DNA of 10,780 bases, from NCBI RefSeq assembly GCF_043951865.1, contig NZ_JBINJF010000054.1, positions 1-10,780 of the forward strand. Direction: 5' to 3'. Source of the stretch: JAMQKA01 sp043951865 (lineage in GTDB: Bacteria; Bacteroidota; Rhodothermia; Balneolales; Balneolaceae). Position 1 is the stretch's first letter. Each line of letters begins with the position of its first letter. This document shows positions 1-8,600 of the stretch, one piece after another. Made by a program: the position numbers and the translations under genes. Below the pieces are notes generated by a model that had not been told where the DNA came from, did not search any database, and saw only the letters and a list, made by a program, of their open reading frames with translations.

Positions 1-142
1 TCACAATGTTGTTTATACTGATTAAAAAGATAAAGATTATAATAACTACATTTTCACTTCATACTCCGTTAGCAAGATAACATTTCCTGTTGGGTACTAA
101 AGAGGGGTTCAAAACGCGAATCTACTGTCTTTTGGTCATCAA

Positions 143-205
143 CTACACTCCCGAAAGGCTCTCGTCGCCCTGCCCATACATCTGCTTGAGCAGCAGGCTC
201 ACCAT
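143..205 (-). pseudogene. Remnant of an IS5-type transposase (N-terminal part)
   Basis: Read on the minus strand, a 20-codon frame encodes MVSLLLKQMYGQGDESLSGV and then stops. From memory, this resembles the conserved N-terminal stretch of IS5-superfamily transposases (LMVxLLLLKxxYxLSDExxxxRW), with one leucine fewer and the sequence lost after the acidic DES segment. Two codons further upstream the same frame gives S-P-L before the methionine, which also fits the family; beyond that it meets a stop. No transposase catalytic DDE region and no clear terminal inverted repeats are visible nearby. I read it as a short, dead fragment. The match is brief, so the family assignment is tentative. Confidence 0.4.
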
Positions 206-264
206 TAGAGGGCTTTAACCCGGATTATTCACGAAGTAGAACAAATTACAGCTTAAGCCAATGA

Positions 265-489
265 TATTATTATATCTGGCGGAAATACCCGGTAGCTCAA
301 ATTTGGGTATTGTCACAAATAGCTGCGAAATTGGGCCGTGCACTTCGTTCAAGTAGCAAGGGAAGCACGCTTTAGCAATATACAAAGTCCAGACCGGAAA
401 AGATCAAGCATACCAAGATTCGAACTCCCATCGGAGTATTTCAGACCATTGGAGGGCTAAAACTCCTTCCCCAGAAAGGAAAAGCCTGA
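265..489 (+). pseudogene. Possible decayed reading frame with one in-frame stop
   Basis: The plus-strand frame from 265 to the TGA at 487-489 is open except for one TAG at 373-375. The first half contains LSQIAAKLGRALRSSSKG, which loosely resembles the helix-turn-helix start of IS30-type transposases (IAxxLGRxxSTISRE). The second half contains KIKHTKIRTPIGVFQTIGG, which I do not recognise. There is no convincing start codon. This could be a second transposase remnant or simply a chance open frame; the sequence alone does not decide. Confidence 0.15.
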
Positions 490-531
490 CTTAATTTTAC
501 AAACCGACATAGGATTACTGTTGAAGCCTGT

Positions 532-2079
532 TCAGGTTTCTGGATTATTTGAAATTCTACTTTCAAACGCATCAAGCATATTACGTAACTCTTTTGCAAT
601 CTCCTGATAATCAGGATCATCTATAATATTGTTTGTTTCCATGGGATCCTTTTGAATTCTAAATAATTCCTCAGTAACCGGATGATTCTCGTGGTAACGT
701 ATAAATTTGAACTCCGGCGTTCTGATGAATCTTGACCGAATCGACTGATATTCTTTCTTATTATCCACTTCGGAAGGTAGTGGATAGAAATTATCGAAGT
801 TATTTTCTCCATACACGGCTTCATGGATCTCCTCTTTCTCAGAATAAATCAACGGCATAATGCTTTTACCAGGATAAGAACTGGGAATTTTGAGGCCGGC
901 TATATCCAGTAACGTTGGAGCAATATCCACATGTGATATGAGGGCCTTTTCCCGTTTTATTCCTTCTTCTTTCGATATTCGTGGATCGTATATGATCATC
1001 GGGGCTTTAGCTGATTCTTCATACAGAAGAGCCTTGCCCATTAGCTGTTTTGAACCGGCAAAAAAGCCGTTATCAGAGGTATATATAATAACGGTATTAT
1101 CATCGATACCCAGCCGTTCCAATTCATTGCGAATTCTTCCAACCACGTTATCTACTCCGGTAATAAGAGCGTAATAATTTTTTATGAATTCCTGGTATAT
1201 ACTCTCTACTTGAATATGCCAATTCTTCCTGTAATCTACGCTTTTGCCGTAATAATCCTCGGTTCTGCCAAAATACCATTGGGCATTGCGACTTTTTTCC
1301 TTGACAACGTCAGGCAAATTCTTGTGATATTTCGGATCATCGTTCATCATTCGTGGAATGTCTACATTTTCGTACTTATTCCTGAACTCTTCCGCTGGAG
1401 TAAATGGGGCATGAGGTGCTTTAAAACTGATCGATAAAGCAAACGGTTTGTCAATATTTTGGGCTAAGCGCAAGAAGTCTGTAGCCTGGTTTCCCATAAA
1501 TTCAGTGAGATGTCCAGCCCCCGATATATTCTTATATCCATTGAATTTGCCGTTACTTGGAAAATAACTGCCCTGTCCCGGGAACCCGTTCCACCGATCA
1601 AAATACTCAGATGGCATATACTCACTTCGATTTTCAAATCCATCATTTTTTACTTTTTCTTCTCCGCCCACAGCAAATCCAAACTTGCCGATAAAACCGG
1701 TATAATATCCAGCGTTGCGCAATTGAACCGGGTAGCTTGCTTCAAACTCACTTTTTGTAATGATATAGTCAGTTGGTCTGTCAAAACCCGCTTTATGTGT
1801 ACTCAAGTATTGACCTGTCATTACAGAAGCTCGGCTGGGTTGACAAATAGGAGCTACATGATAAGCGTTGTCAAAAGATATTCCATCGCCAGCCAGTCTA
1901 TCTAAATTCGGTGTGATAACATATTCATTTCCCATAAATCCAAACGCATCAGCTCGCTGGTCATCGGCCATCAAAAAAATTATATTTGGTTTTTTTTCAA
2001 CCGTTTGATCTTTCGGCTGACAGCCAGAAAAACCGATGAGAAAGACCAGGATTAAGATTAATTCAAGCTTTAAATTCAT
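532..2079 (-). CDS. Lipoprotein sulfatase (S1 family, Cys-type)
   Basis: This protein of 515 residues is a type I (formylglycine-dependent) sulfatase that should hydrolyse sulfate esters of a glycan. Residues 1-20 are a lipoprotein signal peptide ending in FSGC, so Cys20 is the probable lipid anchor. PNIIFLMADDQRAD carries the metal-binding Asp39-Asp40. The active-site motif is C79-Q-P-S-R83, where Cys79 would be converted to formylglycine. Other family residues are Lys132, His223 (KAPHAP), Asp336-Asn337 (TSDNG) and Lys349. Oddly, the usual GK-x-H motif reads GKFG, so the histidine after Lys132 is missing. The substrate subfamily cannot be assigned by eye. The next gene upstream in the operon is another sulfatase, 130 bases away. 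The gene is AT-rich (108 G+C in 300 bases over 541-840), unlike that neighbour. No Shine-Dalgarno sequence precedes the ATG; the signal peptide supports this start. Confidence 0.93.
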   Translation of the reverse strand: MNLKLELILILVFLIGFSGCQPKDQTVEKKPNIIFLMADDQRADAFGFMGNEYVITPNLDRLAGDGISFDNAYHVAPICQPSRASVMTGQYLSTHKAGFDRPTDYIITKSEFEASYPVQLRNAGYYTGFIGKFGFAVGGEEKVKNDGFENRSEYMPSEYFDRWNGFPGQGSYFPSNGKFNGYKNISGAGHLTEFMGNQATDFLRLAQNIDKPFALSISFKAPHAPFTPAEEFRNKYENVDIPRMMNDDPKYHKNLPDVVKEKSRNAQWYFGRTEDYYGKSVDYRKNWHIQVESIYQEFIKNYYALITGVDNVVGRIRNELERLGIDDNTVIIYTSDNGFFAGSKQLMGKALLYEESAKAPMIIYDPRISKEEGIKREKALISHVDIAPTLLDIAGLKIPSSYPGKSIMPLIYSEKEEIHEAVYGENNFDNFYPLPSEVDNKKEYQSIRSRFIRTPEFKFIRYHENHPVTEELFRIQKDPMETNNIIDDPDYQEIAKELRNMLDAFESRISNNPET

Positions 2080-2209
2080 TGCAAATCCCAGGTTATTACT
2101 CTTCTCATACTGTTTATATTTATTGGGTTTCTACAAGGGGAATATTTTAAGCGGTATAAAACATATGCTTACAACCCGCAAGATTTTTTAACACAAACAA
2201 CATTCCCTA

Positions 2210-4036
2210 CTACTCTATTTTTTCTATATAGGTATAATACGAGGGATATACCCGTCCCTCGTTGTCCTGTAATATAGCCGTCATGTCATATTTGCCCGCA
2301 GACAGGGTACCTTCAAAATGCACTGCTTCCGCACCCGGCTGAATAGGTTTTGTCTCCCCGATATCCCCTAGGTAAAGCGTGGCTTGTGTCATGCTAACAT
2401 TATTACTACCAGGCATGGGAGAACTAATCTCAATAGTCTCTTTTCTTGCTTCCACTTTTTCGTTGATCGCAAGCCCGCTCTCACGTGGATAACGGCGAAG
2501 GCTAATGCGATATCGGCCTGGTTCCCCCAGTTCCACTTTCAGTATGCCCTGCCCTGTTGTTGCATCCAGCGCCCCGTGCTGATGCCAGGCGTTCTTGTAG
2601 GGATATATATGCATGTCATGGGAGCTGATGCGAACTGGATTCTCGTAGCGTGTTCCCGCTTTTATATACGCGTACCGTTCATTGACGTTTTGCTCCATCA
2701 GGGAGGTCCACCACTGTTCGTAACTTTCCCTCAGGCGGTCCACCACCTCCGGATACTTGCTTGCAAGGTCATTTTCCTGACTTCGATCTTCTTTTATGTT
2801 ATACAGTTCACGACCATTCACCAACCGCCAGGTCTCATCCATGACTGCTGATTTACGCCATTTGACCAGATTGAGTATGCGCTGGGAGTCAACTATGAGG
2901 GTCCGGTTTTCTTCCCACTCCGGATTCTCTTCAAGCAGCAGGGGGGCGAAGCTCTTCCCGTCCAGGGGATTGGTTTCTACAAATCTCAGGTCTGCCAGTT
3001 CCGCCAGGGTTGGCAGCAGATCGATATGGGCCAACAGCTGGTCGAGATCTTTGTCCTCTCCTATATTGCCGGCTGGCCAGCGCAGGGCAAAGGGCACCCG
3101 GTGCCCGCCATCATATTCGCTGTTCTTGGTACCCCGCAATCCCGCATTGAATCCATATTCGGTTCCATTGCGCACTCGATATCCCGCTGCCGTGCCGTTG
3201 TCACCCAAAAATATAAGTATCGTATTTTCCCGGAGCCCGAGCTTTCGGATATGGTCCTCCAGACGCCCTATGTTATCATCAATATTCGTAATCATCCCGT
3301 AAAATCGCTTCTGATCTTCCAGCAACCGGTCTTCATCCTTGTACAAATTGTAGTACTCCTCGGGCACATGAAACGGAGAGTGGGGAGCATTCGTAGCTAT
3401 ATAAGCAAAAAACGGTCTTTCCTGGTGTTCCTCGATAAAGGCCATGCTCTCATCAAAAAATATGTCCGTGACGTATCCTTCATACGTGCGAGGCTCTCCA
3501 TTCTTCCAGTAGGTATCATCAAAGTAGTTATTGCCCCAGTAATCGGGTCCCTGCGTTACGCCACCTCCTCCGTGACGCACCGCCTGCTGGAATCCCCGGT
3601 CCAGCGGTCGGAACGGGTAATTATCTCCCAGGTGCCACTTGCCAAACATGCCGGTGGCATAACCGTTTTGCGCAAAGATCTGGGCCAGGGTCTTTTCATC
3701 CTCATAGAGCAGTGAGCGGCCCGCGATGGTGTGCCACGTGCCCACGCGATTGGAATACCGGCCAGTCATCAACGCCCCGCGGGTCGGTGTACAGGTCGGG
3801 GAAACATGGAAGTTGGTGGCCCGTACCGACTCTTCGAAAAGATTATCCAGATGGGGCGTTTGAATAATCTCGTTCCCATGAAAACCCAGGTCCCCGTAGC
3901 CCTGATCATCCGTCATAATGAGGATGACATTGGGTTTATTACTATCGTTATAACGGTCATTTACCTGACCATATACCTGTGAATAAGTAACTAAAACAAG
4001 AATACTGAACGTGAAAAATCGAAAATATAACTTCAT
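2210..4036 (-). CDS. Secreted arylsulfatase-like sulfatase with C-terminal extension
   Basis: This 608-residue protein is a type I sulfatase for sulfate esters, probably on a polysaccharide fragment. Residues 1-24 form a Sec signal peptide likely cleaved near VYGQ; no lipobox is seen, so the enzyme should be periplasmic or released. Catalytic features are complete: Asp43-Asp44 (MTDDQGYGD), C82-T-P-T-R86 with Cys82 as formylglycine precursor, Lys133 and His135 (GKWH), His219 (NAPHSP), Asp279-Asn280 (GDNG) and Lys304 (RGTKNSEYDGGHR). CTPTR fits the CxPxR form recognised by formylglycine-generating enzyme, which is not encoded here. After about residue 455 comes a roughly 150-residue, probably beta-rich tail with LRRYPRES and a closing YYTYI, an extension I associate with a branch of marine bacterial sulfatases. 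It follows the SusD gene by 51 bases. Its base composition is much richer in GC than that of SusD or the next sulfatase. Confidence 0.95.
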   Translation of the reverse strand: MKLYFRFFTFSILVLVTYSQVYGQVNDRYNDSNKPNVILIMTDDQGYGDLGFHGNEIIQTPHLDNLFEESVRATNFHVSPTCTPTRGALMTGRYSNRVGTWHTIAGRSLLYEDEKTLAQIFAQNGYATGMFGKWHLGDNYPFRPLDRGFQQAVRHGGGGVTQGPDYWGNNYFDDTYWKNGEPRTYEGYVTDIFFDESMAFIEEHQERPFFAYIATNAPHSPFHVPEEYYNLYKDEDRLLEDQKRFYGMITNIDDNIGRLEDHIRKLGLRENTILIFLGDNGTAAGYRVRNGTEYGFNAGLRGTKNSEYDGGHRVPFALRWPAGNIGEDKDLDQLLAHIDLLPTLAELADLRFVETNPLDGKSFAPLLLEENPEWEENRTLIVDSQRILNLVKWRKSAVMDETWRLVNGRELYNIKEDRSQENDLASKYPEVVDRLRESYEQWWTSLMEQNVNERYAYIKAGTRYENPVRISSHDMHIYPYKNAWHQHGALDATTGQGILKVELGEPGRYRISLRRYPRESGLAINEKVEARKETIEISSPMPGSNNVSMTQATLYLGDIGETKPIQPGAEAVHFEGTLSAGKYDMTAILQDNEGRVYPSYYTYIEKIE

Positions 4037-4070
4037 TTTAGTAATTATTTATTGGTGAAATGACCGTTAT
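3950..4070. repeat. 13-bp perfect inverted repeat spanning a sulfatase start
   Basis: ATAACGGTCATTT at 3950-3962 is the exact reverse complement of AAATGACCGTTAT at 4058-4070. One arm lies in the gap between SusD and the sulfatase gene; the other lies just after the signal-peptide codons. The 95-base loop contains the start codon at 4036. It could let the mRNA fold around the start region, could mark a recombination site, or may be chance. Pairing does not extend beyond the 13 bases on either side. Confidence 0.5.
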
Positions 4071-4087
4071 GCGAGTGCTAATTAGTT

Positions 4088-5590
4088 TTAGTATCCGGGG
4101 TTTTGAGTAAGATTTCCATTATTACGCAGTTCATCCGTCGGAAGAGGAAATAGCAAATCTCTTTCTTGTAAAGTTGACCCATCTACAAAAGAATGCCCTA
4201 CATAATCGTTAAACGTATCAGCTTCAATGTCATAAGCTTTTCTGGTACGGACCATATCAAACCATATTTCATTTTCATAAATCAGCTCATGCCACCGTTC
4301 CTTCCAAATTGCCTCACGAAATTCTGATTTAGTCAGGCCTGAAAGATCAGATATTTCGGCTCGTCTTCTTATTTTATTAACAGCTTCATACGCATCTGAG
4401 GTCGGTCCAGAGACTTCATTTGAAGCTTCTGCAAAATCCAGCAAAACGTCAGCGTAACGAATGACCTGCCAGTTTAACCCCGACTGTGCCGTATTCAGGT
4501 GTGCTTGTTCATCCCAAAATTTATATATGAAATGATTAGGAAACTGAACGGTTTCATTGCGGTCAGACTCAGAAGTATAATTAGTAAAAAAGAACACCTT
4601 CTCTTCTGCTCTTTTATCACCGGCTTCATAAGAAGCAACAAATTCATCCCGCGCAAATCCGAACCCTTGTTCAGAAGAATAAGCTGAGACACCAAACTTA
4701 AATGGCGGCAGACCTATCTGAAGTACATCGTTATTTTGTTCTCCTTGTAAATATTGGACAGAGAATATATGTTCAACCGTATTGTCATTGGAAGATTCAC
4801 GAAAAGGAAGATATAAATCAAACAGCGAATATTCTTGGGAATCGATTACCTCTTTAGCTTTATCTCGCGCGAGCGTGTAATATTCGGTCCCCATCTCTAA
4901 CGGATAGCCGGCCATCGTTAAATATACATCTGCCAGCAGAGATTTAACGGCACCTAAAGTTACTCTTCCACTTGAATCATTAAATGATAAACCTGAGCTC
5001 TCAGCTGCAATCAGATCGTCTACAATTAATTGATAAACCGATTCAACTGATGAGCGAGAGGGTTCTAAATCAGGACTACCTAAATCAACCGATTCCGTTA
5101 TCAATGGGACTTCACCAAATATTCGCACTAAATTAAAGTAGTAATACGCTCGTAAAAAACGTGCCTCCCCCAACAGCCTATTTTGCGTAGTTTCATCCAT
5201 TTCGATGTTAGGGATTTCAGCAATTGCCAAGTTTGCATTACCGATACCTCTATAATGGCTTACCCAATAATTATTTACAGCTGGATGATCAGCACTCATC
5301 TGGAGATCACTGATAATTTTAAAATCGGGAAAACCACCGTTAGGTGTAAACGTTGAATTAAGGGCACCTGTACGCAATTCAGTCATTAACCAGGATGCCT
5401 CTGATTGTACAGGATAAAGGCTTTCATACGCGGCATTAACAATTCCTTCGGCATGTGATGGTTGGGTAAAATAATTATCTGTATTTAGATTGGATGGATC
5501 TTGGTGACTTAGGAAGTTTTCACACCCCATCAACAGAATTGTCAGAAAACCACACGATAATAAAAGATAGATATTACTTTTGATATTCAT
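4088..5590 (-). CDS. SusD/RagB family glycan-binding lipoprotein
   Basis: This 500-residue outer-membrane lipoprotein is the SusD-type lid that binds glycan and delivers it to the SusC channel encoded just upstream (44-base gap). Residues 1-23 are a lipoprotein signal with LLMGC, making Cys23 the anchor. The N-terminal SusD segment follows (SHQDPSNLNTDNYFTQPSHAEGIVNAAYESLY), then helical repeat-like sequence including LLGEARFLRAYYYFNLVRIFGEVPLI, a hallmark of the family. The C-terminal RagB/SusD part contains VIRYADVLLDFAEASNE, a WKERWHEL segment and the typical ending PLPTDELRNNGNLTQNPGY. Length and domain order are normal for the family. The ligand is unknown; two sulfatases behind it suggest a sulfated glycan. 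The gene is AT-rich (42 G+C in 120 bases over 4501-4620). The start is the only one that gives a proper lipobox, and it has no Shine-Dalgarno motif. Confidence 0.97.
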   Translation of the reverse strand: MNIKSNIYLLLSCGFLTILLMGCENFLSHQDPSNLNTDNYFTQPSHAEGIVNAAYESLYPVQSEASWLMTELRTGALNSTFTPNGGFPDFKIISDLQMSADHPAVNNYWVSHYRGIGNANLAIAEIPNIEMDETTQNRLLGEARFLRAYYYFNLVRIFGEVPLITESVDLGSPDLEPSRSSVESVYQLIVDDLIAAESSGLSFNDSSGRVTLGAVKSLLADVYLTMAGYPLEMGTEYYTLARDKAKEVIDSQEYSLFDLYLPFRESSNDNTVEHIFSVQYLQGEQNNDVLQIGLPPFKFGVSAYSSEQGFGFARDEFVASYEAGDKRAEEKVFFFTNYTSESDRNETVQFPNHFIYKFWDEQAHLNTAQSGLNWQVIRYADVLLDFAEASNEVSGPTSDAYEAVNKIRRRAEISDLSGLTKSEFREAIWKERWHELIYENEIWFDMVRTRKAYDIEADTFNDYVGHSFVDGSTLQERDLLFPLPTDELRNNGNLTQNPGY

Positions 5591-5634
5591 GGTTCTATAC
5601 TTTGAATGATTAATTAATTTCTTTTTTGGCAGAA

Positions 5635-8600
5635 TTATAAGCTAAAACTTAACCCCAGTTGGAAAACTCTGGGCTTGGGGTAGCTGTACAGATCATCGCC
5701 TTGAGAGAAGTTACCCGTAAACGATGATACTTCAGGATCAAAGCCGGGATACTCATCTATTAAAAAGAAATTCTGCATTGAGGCGTATATCCTCACATTT
5801 TTCATATTGCCCCATTTTTGTATCAATTCAGATGGAAAATTATACCCTAACACAATATTTCTACCGCGAATAAACGAGCCATTTTCAATTCTTCCTGTAG
5901 AACTTAACCTGTCTTTATAGGCAGCAGTTGGCCTGATTTCAGGTACCATCGTGTCTTGATTATTGGGAGTCCAGGCATCAAGAACTTCGGTAAGAACATT
6001 CGTTATTCCAGTTCTATCAAGTGTAGTAGACCTTGAGTTAAATGCAGTCTCATTTCCATACATATATTGTATGTCAACCATTAAATCGAAATTCTTATAG
6101 GTCACATTATTAATCAAAGACCCATAACCATCAGGATTACCATTACCAATGATAACCCGATCTTGTTCATTGATGGCACCATCATTATTGATATCCTTAT
6201 ACTTGATATCACCTGGAAGCCGATTGTATTGTGCAGCCTGAGCCGCTTCATCCGTATTCCAGGTTCCAAGCTGAATATATCCATAGAAAGAGTTTACAGG
6301 TTCTCCTTCACGTATGATTCTATTACCTGTTACAGGGTTACCTCCTTGAACAATATCTTGACCACCGGTCAAGTGCAGGACCTCATTTTTATTGATAGAA
6401 ATATTAAAAGAAGTGCTCCAGAGAAAATTACTTTTGCTAATATTTCTAGTTTTCAGAGTTAACTCCACACCCCGATTCTCCATACTGCCAATATTACGGA
6501 TAACGGTACTGTAACTACTCGTAGATGGTACTGGAGCAGCCAACAGCATATCATCGGATTTTTTGTAGTAAATATCTCCTTCAAATTCTACTTTATCCGA
6601 GAATAATCCTAATTCGACACCCAAGTCGATTTGGGTATTTTTTTCCCATTTCAAATTAGGATTAGCCATCTGATTTAAACCAACCCCGGTTACTCTGGTA
6701 CCACCAACTATATATGAATAGTTACCTAAACCTGTAACTGTGCTGTAGTTCGGTATTTCGGAATTACCGGTAACGCCATAGCTAGTGCGTAGTTTAAGGT
6801 TGGATATTATGGAACTGTTCTCCATGAATTCTTCTTCAGATACTCTCCATCCAATAGCTCCAGATGGGAAAAACGCATATTGATTATCTTCAGAAAATCT
6901 AGAAGACCCATCAAAGCGTCCTGTTATTGTGAACAAATATTTGCTATCGATTGTATAATTAACCCTCGCAAAATATGAGTTTAGGCTATGCGCACTTGCA
7001 TTGGACTGTGGTGGTCGGGGATTAGAAGCTATTCCCAGATTATTATACTCAAAATAATCATCAAGAAAGTCATCAGCTCTTGCAAATTTCGTGAAATTAT
7101 CAACTCGCTCCCACGATAACCCCAATAAACCAGTGAAGGAATGCCCTTCGAGCACGTCAGTCTCGTAGGTTAAATAATTCTCAAATTGCCAGGATTTAAT
7201 TTTTTCGTCAGATATTTCAGCCCTACCATTATCGGAAATAAATCGCAGGTCATCACCGGCATAGAATTTAGTTTCCTGGTCTATGATACTTAAACCAAAA
7301 GTTGTTCTTAATTCTAGCCCCTCTGCCAAGTCAAAATTAGCAAAGGCATCTGCCAGTGTATTAGTACCGTCTAGAATTCGTTTTGTCTCATTAACAAGTC
7401 TAACTGGCTGAGCGCCTCCTTCCATACCTGGATAATCAGACGTTCTTCCAAAGGTCCCATCAGGGTATCTAACAGGAGTGATTGGTAATGCCTGCAGTAT
7501 TGATCTTGTAGGCGTAATCCCCCCAGCACCTACTGCCCTGGGCTGACTGGCTTCCTGTACACTATAATTAATGGTACCACCAGCAGTTAACCAATCATTG
7601 ATCTGATTGTTAATATTCAAACGTCCTGAATAACGTTTTAAGGAGGATTTTTTAAGAATTCCTTCCTCATCTCTGTACCCAAGGTTTACCGTATAACTAT
7701 TATTCCTGTCTCCCCCAGAAAAAGACAAGTTATGACTGTTCGTAAGTGCAGTTCTAAGGGCCTCTTCTTGCCAGTCTGTATCATACAATGGCTCACCAGA
7801 CGAATCGAAAAGCCTTGGATCTGTTCTTTTAGTAGCAGGATCTACAACACTACCAGCTAATCCATATTTAGCTGCATTTTGGAAAGCCAAGTCTTCAACA
7901 GCCAGGAATTGTTCTGAGTTAAGTAATCCTATCTTAGACCAAGAGGGAAGTTTACTTGCGCTAAAAGACCCATCATATGAAACCGTACTTCCAACTTGTG
8001 CAGGACTTTTTGTAGTTACTAAAACCACTCCATTTGCCCCCCTAGCTCCATATATAGCAGTTGCAGAGGCATCTTTAAGCACTTCAATCGACTTTATATT
8101 ACCTGGATCCAAATAATCTATAGGAGAAGTACCATTAGACAAATTAGCTTGAGGAAGAACAACACCATCAACAACAAATAATGGATCATTGGGACCTGTT
8201 ATTGAAGAATTCCCTCTAATTCTTATCGTAGCCCTACTGCCGGGTCTACCCGAATTTCTAGAGACACTAACTCCCGCTATTTTTCCTGATAAGCCCTCCT
8301 GTACACTAGTTGGAGAACTTGCTTTGAATGCCTCTTCGTCAACCGTTCCAACCGAACCGGTTAAATCAGATCTCTGCTGCGTACCATATCCCACGACAAC
8401 CAGTTCTTCTCCAGAAATGGCTTGTGATTGGAGTTCAACATCAAAACTTGTTCTACCCTCAATTGGAACTTCTGTTGTCTGATATCCGATAAACGAAAAC
8501 ACCAGCGTATCCTGCAGGGATGGCACACCCAACTCAAATCCACCCTCGCTGTCGGTGGAGGTACCTGTGGTCGTACCCTTAACCAGTACATTCACCCCAG

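Larger units (their letters stand above)
1..531. other. Non-coding stretch with decayed mobile-element sequence
   Basis: No intact gene of credible length is visible on either strand here. It lies downstream of the last sulfatase gene. Two pieces look like decayed coding sequence: a 20-codon remnant on the minus strand (143-205) resembling an IS5-type transposase, and a plus-strand frame (265-489) interrupted by a single TAG. I see no strong intrinsic terminator for the operon: a short inverted repeat at 524-539 overlaps the stop codon of the sulfatase gene but has a two-base loop and no following T-run. Confidence 0.6.

Noticed and set aside
524..539. Possible terminator hairpin at the end of the last sulfatase gene
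   Set aside because: The loop has only two bases, one pair is a mismatch in the minus-strand RNA, it overlaps the stop codon and no T-run follows in the direction of transcription.
2080..2209. Separate promoter for the last sulfatase gene
   Set aside because: The 130-base gap could hold one, but I found no correctly spaced TTTG and TAnnTTTG pair and no clear -35/-10 boxes.
3026..3715. Plus-strand open frame of 229 codons opposite the first sulfatase gene
   Set aside because: The minus strand encodes intact sulfatase catalytic motifs across this stretch, and the plus-strand translation has no recognisable domain.
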